Assembly: GCA_029265315.1 (NCBI GenBank)
Contig: JAJUJM010000004.1
Coordinates: 77,032 to 141,031 of the forward strand
DNA: 64,000 nucleotides
Direction: 5' to 3'
DNA from: Actinomycetota bacterium
Lineage (GTDB): Bacteria; Actinomycetota; Coriobacteriia; Anaerosomatales; PHET01
Shown here: in pieces, positions 63,381 to 64,000 of the stretch
How the letters are laid out: each line of letters starts with the position of its first letter
How positions within the stretch are numbered: the first letter of the stretch is position 1
Translations under genes and position numbers: made by a program
The notes under the pieces: model-generated
The model's database searches: none
The model's input: only the letters and a program-made list of their open reading frames with translations
Told to the model about the DNA's origin: nothing

Positions 63381-64000
63381 CAGGCGTCAGTCTCCTCGGT
63401 GGCGGTATCACCCACGGGTCTTCTCAGCGCCTCTTCAACGTTGAAGGCCATCTCCATTGCCTGGACCTGTTGCCAGAGCGGGATGGGCCACTCGCCTCCA
63501 TCACGGATCGCTCTCGCGAATGCCGCGATCTCGGCAGCCTGGCCTTTGTCGACCACGCTCTTCTCAACACCTGCCGCCTGCGAGCCTATGACTCTGAGCG
63601 ACTTGTAGTCGTCGAGCACGTAGACCTTCCCGTCGCAGAAGACCTCCATCTGCTCCTTCGGGTAGTCAGGAGAACCCAGGGCCGTGTAGACCAGCGTCGC
63701 GACCGAACCGTCCTCGAACGTGAACGTCACGATGAAGTTGTCGTTTCGGACATAGGTCCCGGTAGCGGGCGTGATGGCCGCCGCTGTCATCCCGGTGGTC
63801 CGGGCGCCGGTCAGATACGTGAACAGGTCGTAGATGTGACACGCCTCGCCGATGTTTCGCCCGCCCCCCTCCGGACCGTGCACCCAGTGGTCCAGCGGGA
63901 TGTAGCCGGCGTTCATGCGGTAGACGATGGTCATCGGGTCGCTTCGCTTCGAGACGAGCTCCGACAAGCGTGTCGCGAACGGGCTGAACCGACGGTTGAA
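63380..64000 (-). CDS. Gfo/Idh/MocA-type sugar oxidoreductase, C-terminal part, cut by the window edge
   Basis: The frame runs open to the right edge. The first visible residues FNRRFSP, then GYIPLDHWVHGPEGGGRNIGEACHIYDLF and VTFTFEDGSVATLVYTALGS, are the C-terminal alpha/beta domain of Gfo/Idh/MocA enzymes, including the GGGRNIGEACH-x-x-D catalytic region. The NAD-binding half is outside. In heparinase/AsnB-type exopolysaccharide clusters this is often the second half of a bi-domain (alcohol dehydrogenase plus Gfo/Idh) protein, which I cannot verify here. It probably oxidises or epimerises a nucleotide sugar. Confidence 0.88.
   Translation of the reverse strand, partial: FNRRFSPFATRLSELVSKRSDPMTIVYRMNAGYIPLDHWVHGPEGGGRNIGEACHIYDLFTYLTGARTTGMTAAAITPATGTYVRNDNFIVTFTFEDGSVATLVYTALGSPDYPKEQMEVFCDGKVYVLDDYKSLRVIGSQAAGVEKSVVDKGQAAEIAAFARAIRDGGEWPIPLWQQVQAMEMAFNVEEALRRPVGDTATEETDA

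Overview
This is a high-GC chromosomal window dominated by multihaem c-type cytochromes and by surface polysaccharide genes. By hand count it holds roughly 200 candidate haem c sites in eight cytochrome genes. Two of these genes are giants of about 2,920 and 2,770 residues with about 80 candidate sites each. Two System II cytochrome c assembly pairs (ResB plus CcsA), a Rex-family regulator, dense operons with 4-nt start/stop overlaps, and the absence of recognisable outer-membrane genes suggest an anaerobic, metal- or electrode-respiring actinobacterium, possibly a Coriobacteriia/OPB41-type lineage. That placement is inference and was not tested by a search.

Layout. 1-3.2 kb: an overlapping operon of an O-antigen-ligase-like membrane protein, a 12-site anchored cytochrome and a NapC/NirT-type cytochrome cut by the left edge. 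3.2-6.3 kb: a lipoprotein, a Rex-like repressor with a degraded NAD-binding motif, and an anchored 15-site cytochrome with a palindrome over its promoter. 6.3-19 kb (module A): CcsA, ResB, a secreted 7-haem cytochrome, a membrane-anchored NHL propeller, a TPR protein, a second O-ligase-like protein with TPRs, and a 1,615-aa NHL/Ig-like surface protein. 19-28 kb: giant cytochrome 1. 28-35 kb: initiating sugar transferase, glycosyltransferase, phosphohexomutase, a lipoprotein, a B12-binding radical SAM protein and a tetrahaem NapC-type protein. 35-43 kb (module B): a secreted hexahaem cytochrome, NHL propeller, TPR protein, CcsA, ResB, a PMT-like mannosyltransferase and an unknown anchored protein. 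43-51.6 kb: giant cytochrome 2. 51.6-64 kb: a lipoprotein and an exopolysaccharide operon (glycosyltransferases, heparinase II/III-like protein, methyltransferases, flippase, asparagine synthase-like amidotransferase, and a Gfo/Idh oxidoreductase cut by the right edge).

How the parts may work together (inference). NapC-type proteins would take electrons from the quinone pool, anchored cytochromes would carry them outward, and the secreted 6/7-haem proteins and giants would form the outer conduit. The repeated set {secreted 6/7-haem cytochrome + NHL propeller + TPR protein + CcsA + ResB} looks like a dedicated export, assembly or polymerisation module present twice. The haem-motif order of its cytochromes recalls the filament-forming OmcS type. 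O-ligase-like and PMT-like proteins inside these operons suggest that the cytochromes, which are rich in Ser/Thr, may be glycosylated. The two giants share matching N- and C-terminal ends, near-identical core promoters and hairpin-bearing leaders, with repeat-expanded middles, so they appear to be co-regulated paralogues of an undescribed type. I saw no rRNA or tRNA gene, CRISPR array, insertion sequence or prophage.
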